A DNA stretch of 64,000 nt, taken from assembly GCA_019114945.1 (NCBI GenBank), contig DXEN01000054.1, positions 61,386-125,385 on the forward strand. The letters run 5' to 3'. Both the position numbers and the translations under genes were made by a program. The notes beneath the pieces are model-generated. The model was given only the letters and a program-made list of their open reading frames with translations. It was not told the DNA's origin and made no database searches. The DNA comes from Candidatus Parabacteroides intestinigallinarum. Lineage in GTDB: Bacteria > Bacteroidota > Bacteroidia > Bacteroidales > Tannerellaceae. Below are positions 9,152 to 19,036 of this stretch, one piece after another; positions within the stretch are counted from its first letter, which is position 1, and each line of letters starts with the position of its first letter.

Positions 9152-9208
9152 CCTTATATAATATATGTATAGGAAACAAGATTGTGTTTTAAAAGAAAAA
9201 ATAAGATT

Positions 9209-10708
9209 ATGTCAAACAGATTGTTTATTTTTGACACGACATTGCGTGATGGTGAGCAGGTGCCCGGATGCCAGTTGAATACGGTAGAAAAGATCCAGGT
9301 GGCCAGGGCGTTGGAGCAATTGGGTGTCGATGTGATCGAGGCGGGTTTCCCTGTGTCGAGCCCGGGCGATTTCAAGAGTGTGGTCGAGATATCGAAAGCG
9401 GTCACGTGGCCGGTGATCTGCGCCTTGACGCGTGCGGTGGAGAAAGATATCGACGTGGCCGCCGAAGCGTTGAAGTTCGCGAAGAGAGGGCGGATCCATA
9501 CAGGAATCGGTACTTCGGATTATCATATCCGTTATAAATTCAATTCCAATCAGGAGGAGATATTGGAGCGGGCGATAGCGGCCACCAAATACGCGAGAAA
9601 ATACGTGGAGGACGTGGAGTTCTATTGCGAGGACGCCGGGCGGACGGACAACGAGTATCTGGCGCGAGTCGTCGAGGCCGTGATCAAGGCGGGCGCTACC
9701 GTGGTGAATATCCCGGATACGACCGGTTATTGCTTGCCCGATGAGTACGGGGCGAAGATTAAGTATCTGATGGAGCACGTGGATGGCATCCATAAAGCCG
9801 TTCTCTCGACGCATTGCCACAACGATTTGGGCATGGCCACGGCGAATACCGTGCAGGGCGTGTTGAACGGCGCCCGCCAGGTGGAAGTTACGATCAACGG
9901 CATCGGCGAGCGCGCCGGAAACACCTCGTTGGAGGAGATCGCGATGATCTTCAAGAGCCATAAGGAGTGCGATATCGTGACGAACATCAATACGACGAAG
10001 ATCTACGGCACCAGCCGGATGGTATCGAGCCTGATGAATATGCCGGTCCAGCCGAACAAGGCGATCGTGGGGCGCAATGCGTTCGCCCATTCGTCGGGCA
10101 TCCATCAGGATGGCGTGCTGAAGAACCGGGAGAGCTATGAGATTATCGACCCGAAGGACGTGGGCATCGATGACAACGCGATCGTACTGACCGCCCGGAG
10201 CGGACGCGCCGCCTTGAAGCATCGTCTGCACGTGCTGGGCGTGGAGCTGGATCAGGAGAAGCTGAATAAGGTGTACGAGGAGTTCCTGAAGCTGGCCGAC
10301 CGGAAGAAGGACATCAATGACGACGATATACTGATGCTCGTCGGGAAGGATCGCACCGCCACGCACCGCATCAAGCTGGAGTATTTGCAAGTGACGAGCG
10401 GCGTGGGCGTGCAAGCGGTGGCCAGCATCTGCCTGAACTTGTCGGGCGTGCGGCGTTATGAGGCCGCCGCGGGCAACGGACCGGTCGACGCCGGCATCAA
10501 GGCGGTGAAAAAGGCTATCAGCAACAGCGACATGACCATTCAGGAGTTCCTTATCCAGGCCATCAGCAAAGGCAGCGACGACACGGGCAAGGTGCACATG
10601 CAGGTCGAGTATAAAGGCTCCACGTATTATGGCTTCTCGGCGAATACGGATATCATCGCCGCTTCCGTGGAGGCCTTCGTGGACGCGATTAATAAGTTTA
10701 TCGTATAA
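9209..10708 (+). CDS. leuA: 2-isopropylmalate synthase
   Basis: [54 protein letters not shown]. Confidence 0.95.
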   Translation: MSNRLFIFDTTLRDGEQVPGCQLNTVEKIQVARALEQLGVDVIEAGFPVSSPGDFKSVVEISKAVTWPVICALTRAVEKDIDVAAEALKFAKRGRIHTGIGTSDYHIRYKFNSNQEEILERAIAATKYARKYVEDVEFYCEDAGRTDNEYLARVVEAVIKAGATVVNIPDTTGYCLPDEYGAKIKYLMEHVDGIHKAVLSTHCHNDLGMATANTVQGVLNGARQVEVTINGIGERAGNTSLEEIAMIFKSHKECDIVTNINTTKIYGTSRMVSSLMNMPVQPNKAIVGRNAFAHSSGIHQDGVLKNRESYEIIDPKDVGIDDNAIVLTARSGRAALKHRLHVLGVELDQEKLNKVYEEFLKLADRKKDINDDDILMLVGKDRTATHRIKLEYLQVTSGVGVQAVASICLNLSGVRRYEAAAGNGPVDAGIKAVKKAISNSDMTIQEFLIQAISKGSDDTGKVHMQVEYKGSTYYGFSANTDIIAASVEAFVDAINKFIV

Positions 10709-10726
10709 ATACAAAACAAACAAGAT

Positions 10727-12124
10727 ATGAGCAAGACGTTATTTGAGAAAATCTGGGACAAGCATATCGTGGATACGTTGCCGGATGGCACCATCCAGTT
10801 GTATATCGACCGCTTGTACTGCCACGAGGTGACGAGCCCCCAAGCGTTCGCCGGGTTGCGGGCGAGAGGGTTGAAGCCTTTCCGGCCGGGGCAGATTACC
10901 TGTATGCCGGATCACAATATCCCTACCCTGCGCCAGGACGAGCCGATAAAGGATCCCGTCTCCAAGAATCAGGTGGACACGCTGGAGAAGAACGCCAAGG
11001 ATTTCGGGCTGACTTGCTACGGCCTGCTGCATCCGAAGAACGGCATCATCCATGTCGTGGGACCGGAAACGGGCCTCACCCAGCCGGGGATGACAATCGT
11101 CTGCGGCGACTCGCACACCTCTACGCACGGCGCCATGGGCGCGCTCGCCTTCGGCATCGGCACGAGCGAGGTGGAGATGGTGCTGGCCACGCAATGCCTG
11201 ATGCAACGGAAGCCCAAGACGATGCGCATTACCATCGATGGCAAGCGGAAGCCCGGCGTCACGGCGAAGGACATCGCGTTGTATATCATCAGCCGGATGA
11301 CGACCAGCGGCGCTACGGGGTATTTCGTGGAATACGCGGGCGAGGCGATCCGGGCCACGACGATGGAGGAGCGCTTGACCATCTGCAACCTCTCTATCGA
11401 GATGGGTGCCCGCGGCGGCATGATCGCTCCGGACGACGTGACGTTCCGTTATTTGAAAGACCGCGAGTTCGCTCCCCGTGGCGAGGAATGGGAGAAGAAA
11501 CTAAAGGAATGGCGTGAGTTGTATAGCGACCCGGACGCCGTGTTCGACAAGGAGGTGCTGTTCCACGCCGAGGACATCGAGCCGATGGTGACGTACGGCA
11601 CGAATCCGGGTATGGGCATGGGCATCCGCTCGTCCATCCCTTCCTTGGAGAGCGTGGACGAGGCGGGGCGTGCCTCTTTCCAGAAGTCGTTGGATTATAT
11701 GGGATTCCAGCCGGGAGAGTCGCTGCTGGGCAAGAAGATCGATTACGTGTTCCTGGGCAGTTGCACGAATGGCCGCATCGAGGACTTCCGGGCGTTCGCC
11801 TCGTTGGTGAAGGGACGGAAGAAGGCCGACGGCGTGACCGTCTGGCTCGTGCCCGGCAGTTGGCAGGTGGAGCGGCAGATCCATGCCGAGGGCATCGACG
11901 CTATACTGAGCGAGGCGGGCTTCGAGCTTCGTCAGCCGGGATGCTCCGCTTGCCTGGCGATGAACGAGGATAAGATTCCCGCCGGGAAATACGCCGTGTC
12001 CACGTCGAACCGGAACTTCGAGGGACGGCAAGGCCCCGGGGCGCGTACGATATTGGCGGGTCCGCTCGTGGCCGCCGCCGCCGCGGTGACCGGCGTGATT
12101 ACCGATCCGAGAGAGTTGATGTGA
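10727..12124 (+). CDS. leuC: 3-isopropylmalate dehydratase large subunit
   Basis: [43 protein letters not shown]. Confidence 0.95.
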   Translation: MSKTLFEKIWDKHIVDTLPDGTIQLYIDRLYCHEVTSPQAFAGLRARGLKPFRPGQITCMPDHNIPTLRQDEPIKDPVSKNQVDTLEKNAKDFGLTCYGLLHPKNGIIHVVGPETGLTQPGMTIVCGDSHTSTHGAMGALAFGIGTSEVEMVLATQCLMQRKPKTMRITIDGKRKPGVTAKDIALYIISRMTTSGATGYFVEYAGEAIRATTMEERLTICNLSIEMGARGGMIAPDDVTFRYLKDREFAPRGEEWEKKLKEWRELYSDPDAVFDKEVLFHAEDIEPMVTYGTNPGMGMGIRSSIPSLESVDEAGRASFQKSLDYMGFQPGESLLGKKIDYVFLGSCTNGRIEDFRAFASLVKGRKKADGVTVWLVPGSWQVERQIHAEGIDAILSEAGFELRQPGCSACLAMNEDKIPAGKYAVSTSNRNFEGRQGPGARTILAGPLVAAAAAVTGVITDPRELM

Positions 12125-12151
12125 TTTATGAATTATGAGTTACGGATTATG
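12124..12151 (+). repeat. 7-nt-period AT-rich array (4 units) bridging leuC stop and leuD start
   Basis: ATTTATG AATTATG AGTTACG GATTATG. Confidence 0.6.
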
Positions 12152-12745
12152 AAACAGAAATTCAATATACTGACAAGTACCTGCGTGCCGTTGCCCCTTG
12201 AGAACGTGGACACGGACCAGATTATCCCGGCTCGTTTCCTGAAGGCGACGACCCGCGAGGAGAAATTCTTTGGCGACAACCTGTTCCGCGACTGGCGGTA
12301 CAATCCCGACGGCTCGCCGAACAAGGACTTCGTGTTGAACGACCCCACCTACGGCGGGCAAATCCTGGTGGCGGGCAAGAACTTCGGCTCCGGGTCGAGC
12401 CGCGAGCACGCCGCCTGGGCCATCGCCGGATACGGATTCCGGGTGGTGGTATCCAGCTTCTTCGCCGACATCCATAAGAACAACGAGCTGAACAACTTCG
12501 TGCTGCCCGTCGTGGTGAGCGAGGCGTTCCTGGCGGAGCTGTTCGATTCCATCTACAAGAACCCGAGGACCGAGGTGGAGGTGAACCTGCCCGAGCAGAC
12601 CATCACCAACAAGGCCACGGGCCATAGCGAGCGTTTCGAGATCAACGCCTATAAGAAGCACTGCCTGATGAACGGCCTGGACGACATCGACTACCTGGTG
12701 TCGAATCTGGATAAAGTGGAAAAGTTTGAAATGGCACGCAGATGA
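12149..12745 (+). CDS. leuD: 3-isopropylmalate dehydratase small subunit
   Basis: VDTDQIIPARFLK; GKNFGSGSSREHAAWAI; start adjusted to MKQKFN. Confidence 0.94.
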   Translation: MKQKFNILTSTCVPLPLENVDTDQIIPARFLKATTREEKFFGDNLFRDWRYNPDGSPNKDFVLNDPTYGGQILVAGKNFGSGSSREHAAWAIAGYGFRVVVSSFFADIHKNNELNNFVLPVVVSEAFLAELFDSIYKNPRTEVEVNLPEQTITNKATGHSERFEINAYKKHCLMNGLDDIDYLVSNLDKVEKFEMARR

Positions 12746-12772
12746 CGCAGACAACGCAGACGGACGCAGACT
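12735..12772 (+). repeat. Left inverted array, GxxExxY element
   Basis: GC ACGCAGAT g ACGCAGAC a ACGCAGAC gg ACGCAGAC. Confidence 0.8.
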
Positions 12773-13146
12773 TTTTATTTAAAGAAGAGACAGACTTGAT
12801 TATAGGAGGCTTTTATAAAGTGTATCGCGCTTTAGGTTATGGCTTCCTTGAGAGGGTCTATCAGAATGCCCTTTATTATGAACTTTTGGATCGGGGCTTG
12901 GATTGCAAGGTCCAACAACCAATAAGAGTTTATTATCAAGGGCATTTGGTGGGAGAGTATATCGCTGATATGTTGATTGAGGATAAAATCATATTGGAGC
13001 TGAAAGCGGTAAAGGATTTAGCCGATGAGCATGAGGCACAATTGATTAATTATTTGAAATCTACCCGTATAGAGGTTGGACTTCTTTTGAATTTCGGGTC
13101 TCGCCCACAAGTAAAGAGAAAGATATTTAGAAATATGAATAAATAG
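12742..13146 (+). CDS. GxxExxY protein (PD-(D/E)XK nuclease-like family)
   Basis: GYGFLERVYQNAL gives the GxxExxY motif; AD…ELK resembles D…ExK; start codon lies within the left repeat and overlaps the leuD stop (ATGA). Confidence 0.88.
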   Translation: MTQTTQTDADFLFKEETDLIIGGFYKVYRALGYGFLERVYQNALYYELLDRGLDCKVQQPIRVYYQGHLVGEYIADMLIEDKIILELKAVKDLADEHEAQLINYLKSTRIEVGLLLNFGSRPQVKRKIFRNMNK

Positions 13147-13184
13147 TCTGCGTTCGTCTGCGTGCTCCGCGTAGTCTGCGTTCG
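13146..13184 (+). repeat. Right inverted array, GxxExxY element
   Basis: Reverse complement is cga ACGCAGAC t ACGCGGAG c ACGCAGAC ga ACGCAGAC, the same 8-mer unit and spacing as the left array. Confidence 0.8.
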
Positions 13185-13204
13185 AATAAGAAAAGAAAGG
13201 ATTT

Positions 13205-14728
13205 ATGATTGAATTAATGGATACGACCCTCCGGGATGGCGAGCAGACTTCGGGTGTCTCCTTCGCCGCCCACGAGAAGCTCAGCATCGCCCAGGTACTG
13301 CTCAAGGAGCTGGGCGTCAACCGGGTGGAGGTGGCCTCGGCGCGCGTCTCGGAAGGCGAGTTCGAGGCCGTCAGGCGCGTGGCGGCATGGGCCGCCCGGA
13401 CAGGGTATTTGGATAAGCTGGAGGTCCTCGGATTCGTGGACGGCACGGTGTCGCTCGACTGGATCGAGTCGGCCGGCTGCCGCGTGGTGAACCTCCTGTG
13501 CAAGGGCTCCTACAAGCACGTCACCGAGCAGCTGCGCAAGACGCCGGAGCGCCACATCGCCGACATACGGGCGGTGGTGGAGGAGGCCGAGCGGCGGCGC
13601 ATCGACGTGAACGTCTACCTGGAGGACTGGAGCAACGGCATACGGCGCTCGCCCGAGTACGTCTTCCAGATGATCGACGCGCTGCGCGAGCTCCCCATCC
13701 GGCGCTTCATGCTGCCCGACACGCTGGGCATCCTCAACCCGTGGAACACCTACGAGTATTGCAAGGCGATGGTGGAACGATACCCGGACCTCCGCTTCGA
13801 CTTCCACGCCCACAACGACTACGACCTGGCCGTGGCCAACGTCTACGCCGCCATACGGGCGGGCGTCAAAGGCATACACACCACCGTCAACGGGCTGGGC
13901 GAGCGCGCCGGCAACGCCCCGCTCAGCAGCGTGCTGGCCGTCATCAAGGACCAACTGGGCGAGGAGACGAGCGCCCGCGAGGAACGCATCAACCGCGTCA
14001 GCCGCCTGGTGGAGACCTACTCCGGCGTGCACATCCCGCCCAACAAGCCCATCATCGGCGAGCACGTCTTCACTCAATGCGCCGGCGTGCACGCCGACGG
14101 GGACAGCAAGAACAACCTCTATTGCAACGACTTGCTGCCCGAGCGCTTCGGGCGGGTGCGCGAGTACGCCCTGGGAAAGACCTCCGGGCGGGCGAACATC
14201 CGCAAGAACCTCGAGGCGCTGGGCATCGACATGGACGAGGCCTCGATGCGCAAAGTGACGGAGCGCATCATCGAGCTGGGCGACAAGAAGGAGATGGTCA
14301 CGCCCGAGGACCTGCCCTACATCATCAGCGACGTGCTCCACCACGACAACCCGCAGGAGGAGCACCGGGTGCGCATCCTCAACTACTCGCTCTCGCTGGC
14401 GCAGGGGCTGAAGCCCGTAGCCACGCTCAAGATAGAGATCAACGGCGAGGCCTACGAGGAATCCGCCTCCGGCGACGGCCAGTACGACGCCTTCGTCCGC
14501 GCCCTGCGCCGCATCTACTCGCGCCTGAACCGCCCCTTCCCGATGCTGACGAACTACTCCGTCTCCATCCCGCCGGGCGGGCGCACCGACGCGTTCGTGC
14601 AAACCGTCATCAGCTGGAACTACGCGGGCGTCGATTTCAAGACGCGCGGCCTCGACGCCGACCAGACCGAGGCGGCCATCAAGGCCACCCTCAAGATGCT
14701 GAATAAGATTGAGGACCAGGGGTTTTGA
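13205..14728 (+). CDS. Second LeuA-like protein (2-isopropylmalate/citramalate synthase family)
   Basis: [53 protein letters not shown]. Confidence 0.88.
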   Translation: MIELMDTTLRDGEQTSGVSFAAHEKLSIAQVLLKELGVNRVEVASARVSEGEFEAVRRVAAWAARTGYLDKLEVLGFVDGTVSLDWIESAGCRVVNLLCKGSYKHVTEQLRKTPERHIADIRAVVEEAERRRIDVNVYLEDWSNGIRRSPEYVFQMIDALRELPIRRFMLPDTLGILNPWNTYEYCKAMVERYPDLRFDFHAHNDYDLAVANVYAAIRAGVKGIHTTVNGLGERAGNAPLSSVLAVIKDQLGEETSAREERINRVSRLVETYSGVHIPPNKPIIGEHVFTQCAGVHADGDSKNNLYCNDLLPERFGRVREYALGKTSGRANIRKNLEALGIDMDEASMRKVTERIIELGDKKEMVTPEDLPYIISDVLHHDNPQEEHRVRILNYSLSLAQGLKPVATLKIEINGEAYEESASGDGQYDAFVRALRRIYSRLNRPFPMLTNYSVSIPPGGRTDAFVQTVISWNYAGVDFKTRGLDADQTEAAIKATLKMLNKIEDQGF

Positions 14729-14738
14729 CCCTCCCCTC

Positions 14739-14767
14739 CCCCGCGTGGGCGCGGAAACACGCGGGGG
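14739..14767 (+). terminator. GC-rich hairpin after the second leuA-like gene
   Basis: CCCCCGCGTG-ggcgcggaa-CACGCGGGGG; no T tract directly after it, T7 only after the adjoining array. Confidence 0.5.
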
Positions 14768-14833
14768 CGGTCCGCGCTACACGCGGGTGTAGGTCCGGCT
14801 ACACGCAGGTGTAGTCCGCGCTACACGCAGGTG
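14757..14833 (+). repeat. 22-nt-period array A (4 cores)
   Basis: ACACGCGGGGG/ACACGCGGGTG/ACACGCAGGTG/ACACGCAGGTG at 14757, 14779, 14801, 14823; 11-nt spacers; ends in T7. Confidence 0.85.
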
Positions 14834-14882
14834 TTTTTTTAGAAGTAAATAGAGTACTAACAAAATAGAAACAGATTAACGT

Positions 14883-15944
14883 ATGAGACTAAACATCGCG
14901 GTCCTTCCCGGCGACGGGATAGGGCCAGAGATTTCCGAGCAGGGCGTGAACGTGATGAACGCCGTCTGCCAGAAGTTCGGCCACGAGGCCCATTACAAGT
15001 ATGCCATTTGCGGGGCGGACGCCATCGACAAGGTGGGCGACCCGTTCCCGGAGGAAACGTTCCGCACGTGCGAGGAGGCCGACGCCGTGCTCTTCTCCGC
15101 CGTGGGCGACCCGCGGTTCGACAACGACCCCACCGCCAAGACGCGCCCCGAGCAGGGCTTGCTGGCGATGCGCAAGAAGCTGGGCCTCTTCGCCAACATC
15201 CGCCCGGTGCAGACCTTCAAGTGCCTGCTGCACAAGTCGCCCCTCCGGGCCGAGCTGGTGGACGGGGCCGACTTCCTCTGCATCCGCGAGCTGACCGGCG
15301 GCATGTACTTCGGCGAGAAATACCAGGATAACGATATGGCGTACGACACGAACAAGTACACCCGCCCGGAGGTGGAGCGCATCCTGCGCGTGGGCTTCGA
15401 GTACGCCATGCGACGCCGCAAGCACCTGACGGTGGTGGACAAGGCGAACGTCCTCGCCTCGTCGCGCCTCTGGCGGCAAATCGCCCAAGAGATGGCGCCC
15501 CGCTACCCGGAGGTGACGACCGATTACATGTACGTCGACAACGCCGCGATGCGCATGATACAGGAGCCCACCTTCTTCGACGTGATGGTGACGGAGAATA
15601 CCTTCGGCGACATCCTGACGGACGAGGGCTCGTGCATCAGCGGCTCGATGGGGCTGCTGCCCTCCGCCTCGACGGGCGAGAGCACGCCGGTGTTCGAGCC
15701 CATCCACGGCTCGTGGCCGCAAGCGAAGGGGCTGAACATCGCCAACCCGCTGGCGCAAATCCTCTCGGTGGCGATGCTTTTCGAGTATTTCGGCTTGAAG
15801 GAGGAGGGCGCCGCGGTGCGCCGGGCGGTCGACGCCTCGCTGGACGCCAACGTCCGCACGCCGGAAATCCAGGTGGAGGGCGGCGCGCGCTACGGCACTC
15901 GCGAGGTCGGCGCCTGGATCGCCGACTATATCCGCGCGCATTAA
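14883..15944 (+). CDS. leuB: 3-isopropylmalate dehydrogenase
   Basis: [38 protein letters not shown]. Confidence 0.95.
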   Translation: MRLNIAVLPGDGIGPEISEQGVNVMNAVCQKFGHEAHYKYAICGADAIDKVGDPFPEETFRTCEEADAVLFSAVGDPRFDNDPTAKTRPEQGLLAMRKKLGLFANIRPVQTFKCLLHKSPLRAELVDGADFLCIRELTGGMYFGEKYQDNDMAYDTNKYTRPEVERILRVGFEYAMRRRKHLTVVDKANVLASSRLWRQIAQEMAPRYPEVTTDYMYVDNAAMRMIQEPTFFDVMVTENTFGDILTDEGSCISGSMGLLPSASTGESTPVFEPIHGSWPQAKGLNIANPLAQILSVAMLFEYFGLKEEGAAVRRAVDASLDANVRTPEIQVEGGARYGTREVGAWIADYIRAH

Positions 15945-15987
15945 CGCCGCGGATACGGGCCGATATCGCCATTCTCACAAAGGGAAA

Positions 15988-16036
15988 AGGGTGTACCAAA
16001 TCGCGTGCCTCCACGCGATTTTGGTACACCCTCTTC
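15988..16036 (+). terminator. Long-stem terminator after leuB
   Basis: AGGGTGTACCAAATCGCGTG-cct-CACGCGATTTTGGTACACCCT followed by CTTCTTT. Confidence 0.75.
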
Positions 16037-16055
16037 TTTATAGGCCTATCATCCG

Positions 16056-16083
16056 TAAATCATAAATCATAAATCATAAATCT
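16056..16083. repeat. 7-nt-period array (TAAATCA x4)
   Basis: TAAATCA TAAATCA TAAATCA TAAATCT. Confidence 0.7.
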
Positions 16084-18388
16084 AATAGCTTATCTTGCAG
16101 CCCACGAAATAGCTACGGGGCAGGCCGGGGCCGTAGATGTAGCCGGAGTCGCGGTTCGCGCCCTGGTCGAAATCGTCCTGATAGGCGTTGAAGATATTCT
16201 GCACGCCGGCGTTCACCTGCAGCGTGACGGAGCTATAGATGGGGATGTCGTAGGCCAGCTTCACGTTCATATCGAAGAAATCCGGGGTGGTCTCCTCGCG
16301 GTCCTCCGGGATGTAGCCGGCGAAGTGTTGCACCAGCATGCTACCCGTATACGTGCCGGTGAGCGACACCGTGAGGCGCTTCACGGGCGTGAGCGTGGAG
16401 GTGAAATAGCCGTACAGGTCGGGCGAGCGGAACATCTTCTTCTGCGGCGCGATGTTCGGGTTCTCGCTCCACGTCTCCGCCTCCTTGTAGCGGCTGCGCT
16501 GCACCGTCACGCCCGCCTGCAGCTGCAGCCAGGCGTAGGCCATCTTGCCCTCCAGGTTGGCGCCCATCACGCGGGCGCCCTTGCCGTTGCGCCGCTCCAT
16601 GAGCAGGTTGCCGTCCGCGTCGCGCCCCACCTCGTTCAGGATGAACACGTCCCGCAAGTCGGTGTAGAAGCCCTCGGCCAAGAGGTTCACCTGCACCGGG
16701 CCAAAGCGGTGGTAGAAATCGACGGAGGCGCTCACGCTCCGCGAGTTCTCCTCCTTCAAATCCGGCGAGAGCTGGATGATGGAGGCCTCGCCACCGACGG
16801 CGGTGATGTGCAAATCCTCGTCGAAGGCCTGCGGGGCGCGGAAGCCGCTGGAGTACGAGAGGCGCAGGTTGATGTCCTTGGTCGGGTTGAAGCGGAGGTT
16901 CGCCCGCGGGCTGAAGATGACATGATCCATCAGGTTGTGCTTATCCAGGCGCCCTCCGATGAGGAAGCTCCACTTATCGTTCTTCCACTCGTTCTGGGCG
17001 AACACGCTCCCGATGTGCACCGTCTGCGCGATGATGCGGTTGTAGCCCAGCATCTCGTCCCGCAGGTCGTCGTAGCTATACTCCGCCCCGCCGGTGAACG
17101 TGGCGGGCATGAAGAGGCACTTGTCCCAATCGTACGAGTATTGCGCCCCGCCGATGAAGGTCATGTCGGTCGTATGCCCGTAGGCGTTGGGGTCGTGCCC
17201 GGCGCCGTAGTAGCTGTCGCGCTTCGTGTGCTGCGCCGAGGTATAGACGTTCAAGCGGTGGCGGTAGTCTTTCGAGAAGAGGTCGAACTTCAGCCCGCCG
17301 CCGTTTATCTGGTGGTCGGTCTGCTCCGTGATATCGGTCTCGTGCGGCGGCAGGTCCATCAGGTTACCGCCCCGGCGGAACTCGCCGATGTGGTGGTACT
17401 CGAAGGTGAGCTTGGAGTAGGCGCTCGTCTTCAGGTACGAGCGGAAGCCGAGTGTCTTCGCCTCCAGTTTGCCTAATTCGGAGAATCCGTCGCCGTCGTG
17501 GTCGTACGAGGCGCGGTGGCGGCTCTGCCCGAAGATGTAGATGCCCGCCTTCTGGTCGTCCGTCACGAGCGAGGCGTTCAGCGTCGTGTTATTGTCGGGG
17601 CGGCTGCCGCCGACGAGCGTCAGCGAGTGGGCTATCTGGGCGGAGTTGCGTGTCGGCTCCTTGGTGATGATGTTGATGGTGCCGGCGATGGCGGACGAGC
17701 CGAACAGCGCCGAGCCTCCGCCGCGCATCACCTCTACCCGCTCGATCATGTTCGCCGGGATTTGCTCCAGCCCGTACACGCCTGTCAGCGCGCTGAATAT
17801 CGGGCGGCTATCCATCAATATCTGCGTGTAAGGGCCTTCCAATCCGTTGATGCGCACCTGCTGGAAGCCACAGTTCTGGCAGTTGTTCTCCACGCGCACG
17901 CCCGGCTGGAAGTTCAAGCCGTCGGCCAAGGAGGTGGCGTGCGCCGTCTCGAATACTTTCGCGTCGAGCACGTTCACCAACGAGGGCGCCAGGCGGCGGG
18001 TCGTCTCGTTCCGGTTGGCGGATACCACCACGCCATCGAGCGACACGGCGTCCTCCTCGGCGTCGAAGTTAATCTCCAAGGTCTGTCCCTTCCTCAGCGT
18101 CACCTCGCGTTCGATGGTCTGGTAGCCGATGGATTTCATCACGATGGTGAACGTTCCCTCGGGTAGGTTCTTCAGGAAATAGTGACCCGTATCGTCGGTT
18201 GTCGTCCCGATGGTCGTGCCATGCAAGTATATGTTGATAAAGGCGAGGTGCTCGCCGGTCTTCTTGTCCACTACATGCCCCACGATATTCGCGTCGGAGG
18301 GGTTCAAGGCGTCGTAATTGTCGCCGTCGGCCCACGCTGCCATACAGGCACAGCATAGGCATATGATAAATGTAATTAGTTTATTCAT
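16082..18388 (-). CDS. TonB-dependent receptor with carboxypeptidase-regulatory-like N-terminal domain
   Basis: HVVDKKTGEHLAFINIYLHGT; VRINGLEGPYTQILMDSRPIFSALTGVYGLEQIPANMIERVEVMRGGGSALFG. Confidence 0.92.
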   Translation of the reverse strand: MNKLITFIICLCCACMAAWADGDNYDALNPSDANIVGHVVDKKTGEHLAFINIYLHGTTIGTTTDDTGHYFLKNLPEGTFTIVMKSIGYQTIEREVTLRKGQTLEINFDAEEDAVSLDGVVVSANRNETTRRLAPSLVNVLDAKVFETAHATSLADGLNFQPGVRVENNCQNCGFQQVRINGLEGPYTQILMDSRPIFSALTGVYGLEQIPANMIERVEVMRGGGSALFGSSAIAGTINIITKEPTRNSAQIAHSLTLVGGSRPDNNTTLNASLVTDDQKAGIYIFGQSRHRASYDHDGDGFSELGKLEAKTLGFRSYLKTSAYSKLTFEYHHIGEFRRGGNLMDLPPHETDITEQTDHQINGGGLKFDLFSKDYRHRLNVYTSAQHTKRDSYYGAGHDPNAYGHTTDMTFIGGAQYSYDWDKCLFMPATFTGGAEYSYDDLRDEMLGYNRIIAQTVHIGSVFAQNEWKNDKWSFLIGGRLDKHNLMDHVIFSPRANLRFNPTKDINLRLSYSSGFRAPQAFDEDLHITAVGGEASIIQLSPDLKEENSRSVSASVDFYHRFGPVQVNLLAEGFYTDLRDVFILNEVGRDADGNLLMERRNGKGARVMGANLEGKMAYAWLQLQAGVTVQRSRYKEAETWSENPNIAPQKKMFRSPDLYGYFTSTLTPVKRLTVSLTGTYTGSMLVQHFAGYIPEDREETTPDFFDMNVKLAYDIPIYSSVTLQVNAGVQNIFNAYQDDFDQGANRDSGYIYGPGLPRSYFVGCKISY

Positions 18389-18485
18389 TCCGTTTGAAAT
18401 ATGATAGATTTAAATAAATAGGGTGACACACGTGCGTACGTCCACACGTGAATCCACAACCCCTCAGTCTCGCCTTTGGCGAGCC

Positions 18486-18512
18486 AGCTCCCCTAAGACA
18501 GGGGAGCTTTTT
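18486..18512 (+). repeat. Palindromic hairpin AGCTCCCC-taagaca-GGGGAGCT
   Basis: Perfect 8-bp stem with T run on the + side; adjacent CTCGCC-ttt-GGCGAG. Confidence 0.6.
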
Positions 18513-18535
18513 AGAGCCTTTTGGACTCAGAATTG

Positions 18536-18598
18536 TCAATCGTCAATCGTCAATCGTCAATTGTCAATTGTCAATCGTCAATTGTCAATTGTCAATTG
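18536..18598. repeat. 7-nt tandem array, 9 units TCAATYG
   Basis: TCAATCG x3, TCAATTG x2, TCAATCG, TCAATTG x3. Confidence 0.85.
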
Positions 18599-18946
18599 AA
18601 CCGGCGGAGCGCGCAGATAGCGCCGGCCCACGGCTTCCGCGACGTAGCTCGGATACACCGGCTCCTCGGACAGGTCGTGGACACGCGTCGCATAGAATCG
18701 CAAATGCAACGGATGGATGGCCCCGTCCGCCGCGTGGATGGAAGAAAGTATGTGGAATAATTGGATTTCCGCCAGCGAGCCGTGCTGATGGCACGTCCCG
18801 TCGGCGGTTTTCTTGAACGGGTGGGCGTGTACGATGGTCGTCCCCTGCTCCACGTGGACATGGGTAAAGAGCGACACGCTGCCGTAATACGCGATAAACA
18901 GCATCGGCAGCAACCACCTCATATATCTCACCATCGCCTCTCTCAC
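18578..18946 (-). CDS. His-rich small protein upstream of the TonB receptor
   Basis: 122 aa; N-terminal hydrophobic segment; THVHVEQGTTIVHAHPF…CHQHGS; C-terminus read through the TCAATTG array. Confidence 0.65.
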   Translation of the reverse strand: MREAMVRYMRWLLPMLFIAYYGSVSLFTHVHVEQGTTIVHAHPFKKTADGTCHQHGSLAEIQLFHILSSIHAADGAIHPLHLRFYATRVHDLSEEPVYPSYVAEAVGRRYLRAPPVQLTIDN

Positions 18947-19036
18947 CTCTCGGTCTCGTTATCCGGTCGCGAAGATACAATAAATACTCGCTCGCCTATT
19001 GGATTAGGCGGAAAAAAGGGAGGGTGTGTCACCTGA

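Noticed and set aside
9212-10723. 503-aa ORF antisense to leuA
   Set aside because: Low-complexity His/Arg/Ala/Leu-rich translation opposite a clear leuA; a codon-usage artefact of GC-rich coding DNA.
13214-14602. 462-aa ORF antisense to the second leuA-like gene
   Set aside because: Shadow ORF of a conserved DRE-TIM metallolyase family member.
14757-14833. 22-nt array A as a CRISPR array
   Set aside because: Cores and spacers are only 11 nt, spacers are similar to each other, and no cas genes are present in the window.
18421-18452. ACACACGTGCGTACGTCCACACGTG as another 22-nt-period array
   Set aside because: Core-like sequence is present but spacing is about 16 nt and only two copies; at most a degenerate relative.
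18536-18598. TCAATYG array as CRISPR or iteron origin
   Set aside because: 7-nt units without spacers and no replication-initiator gene adjacent; treated as simple tandem repeat.
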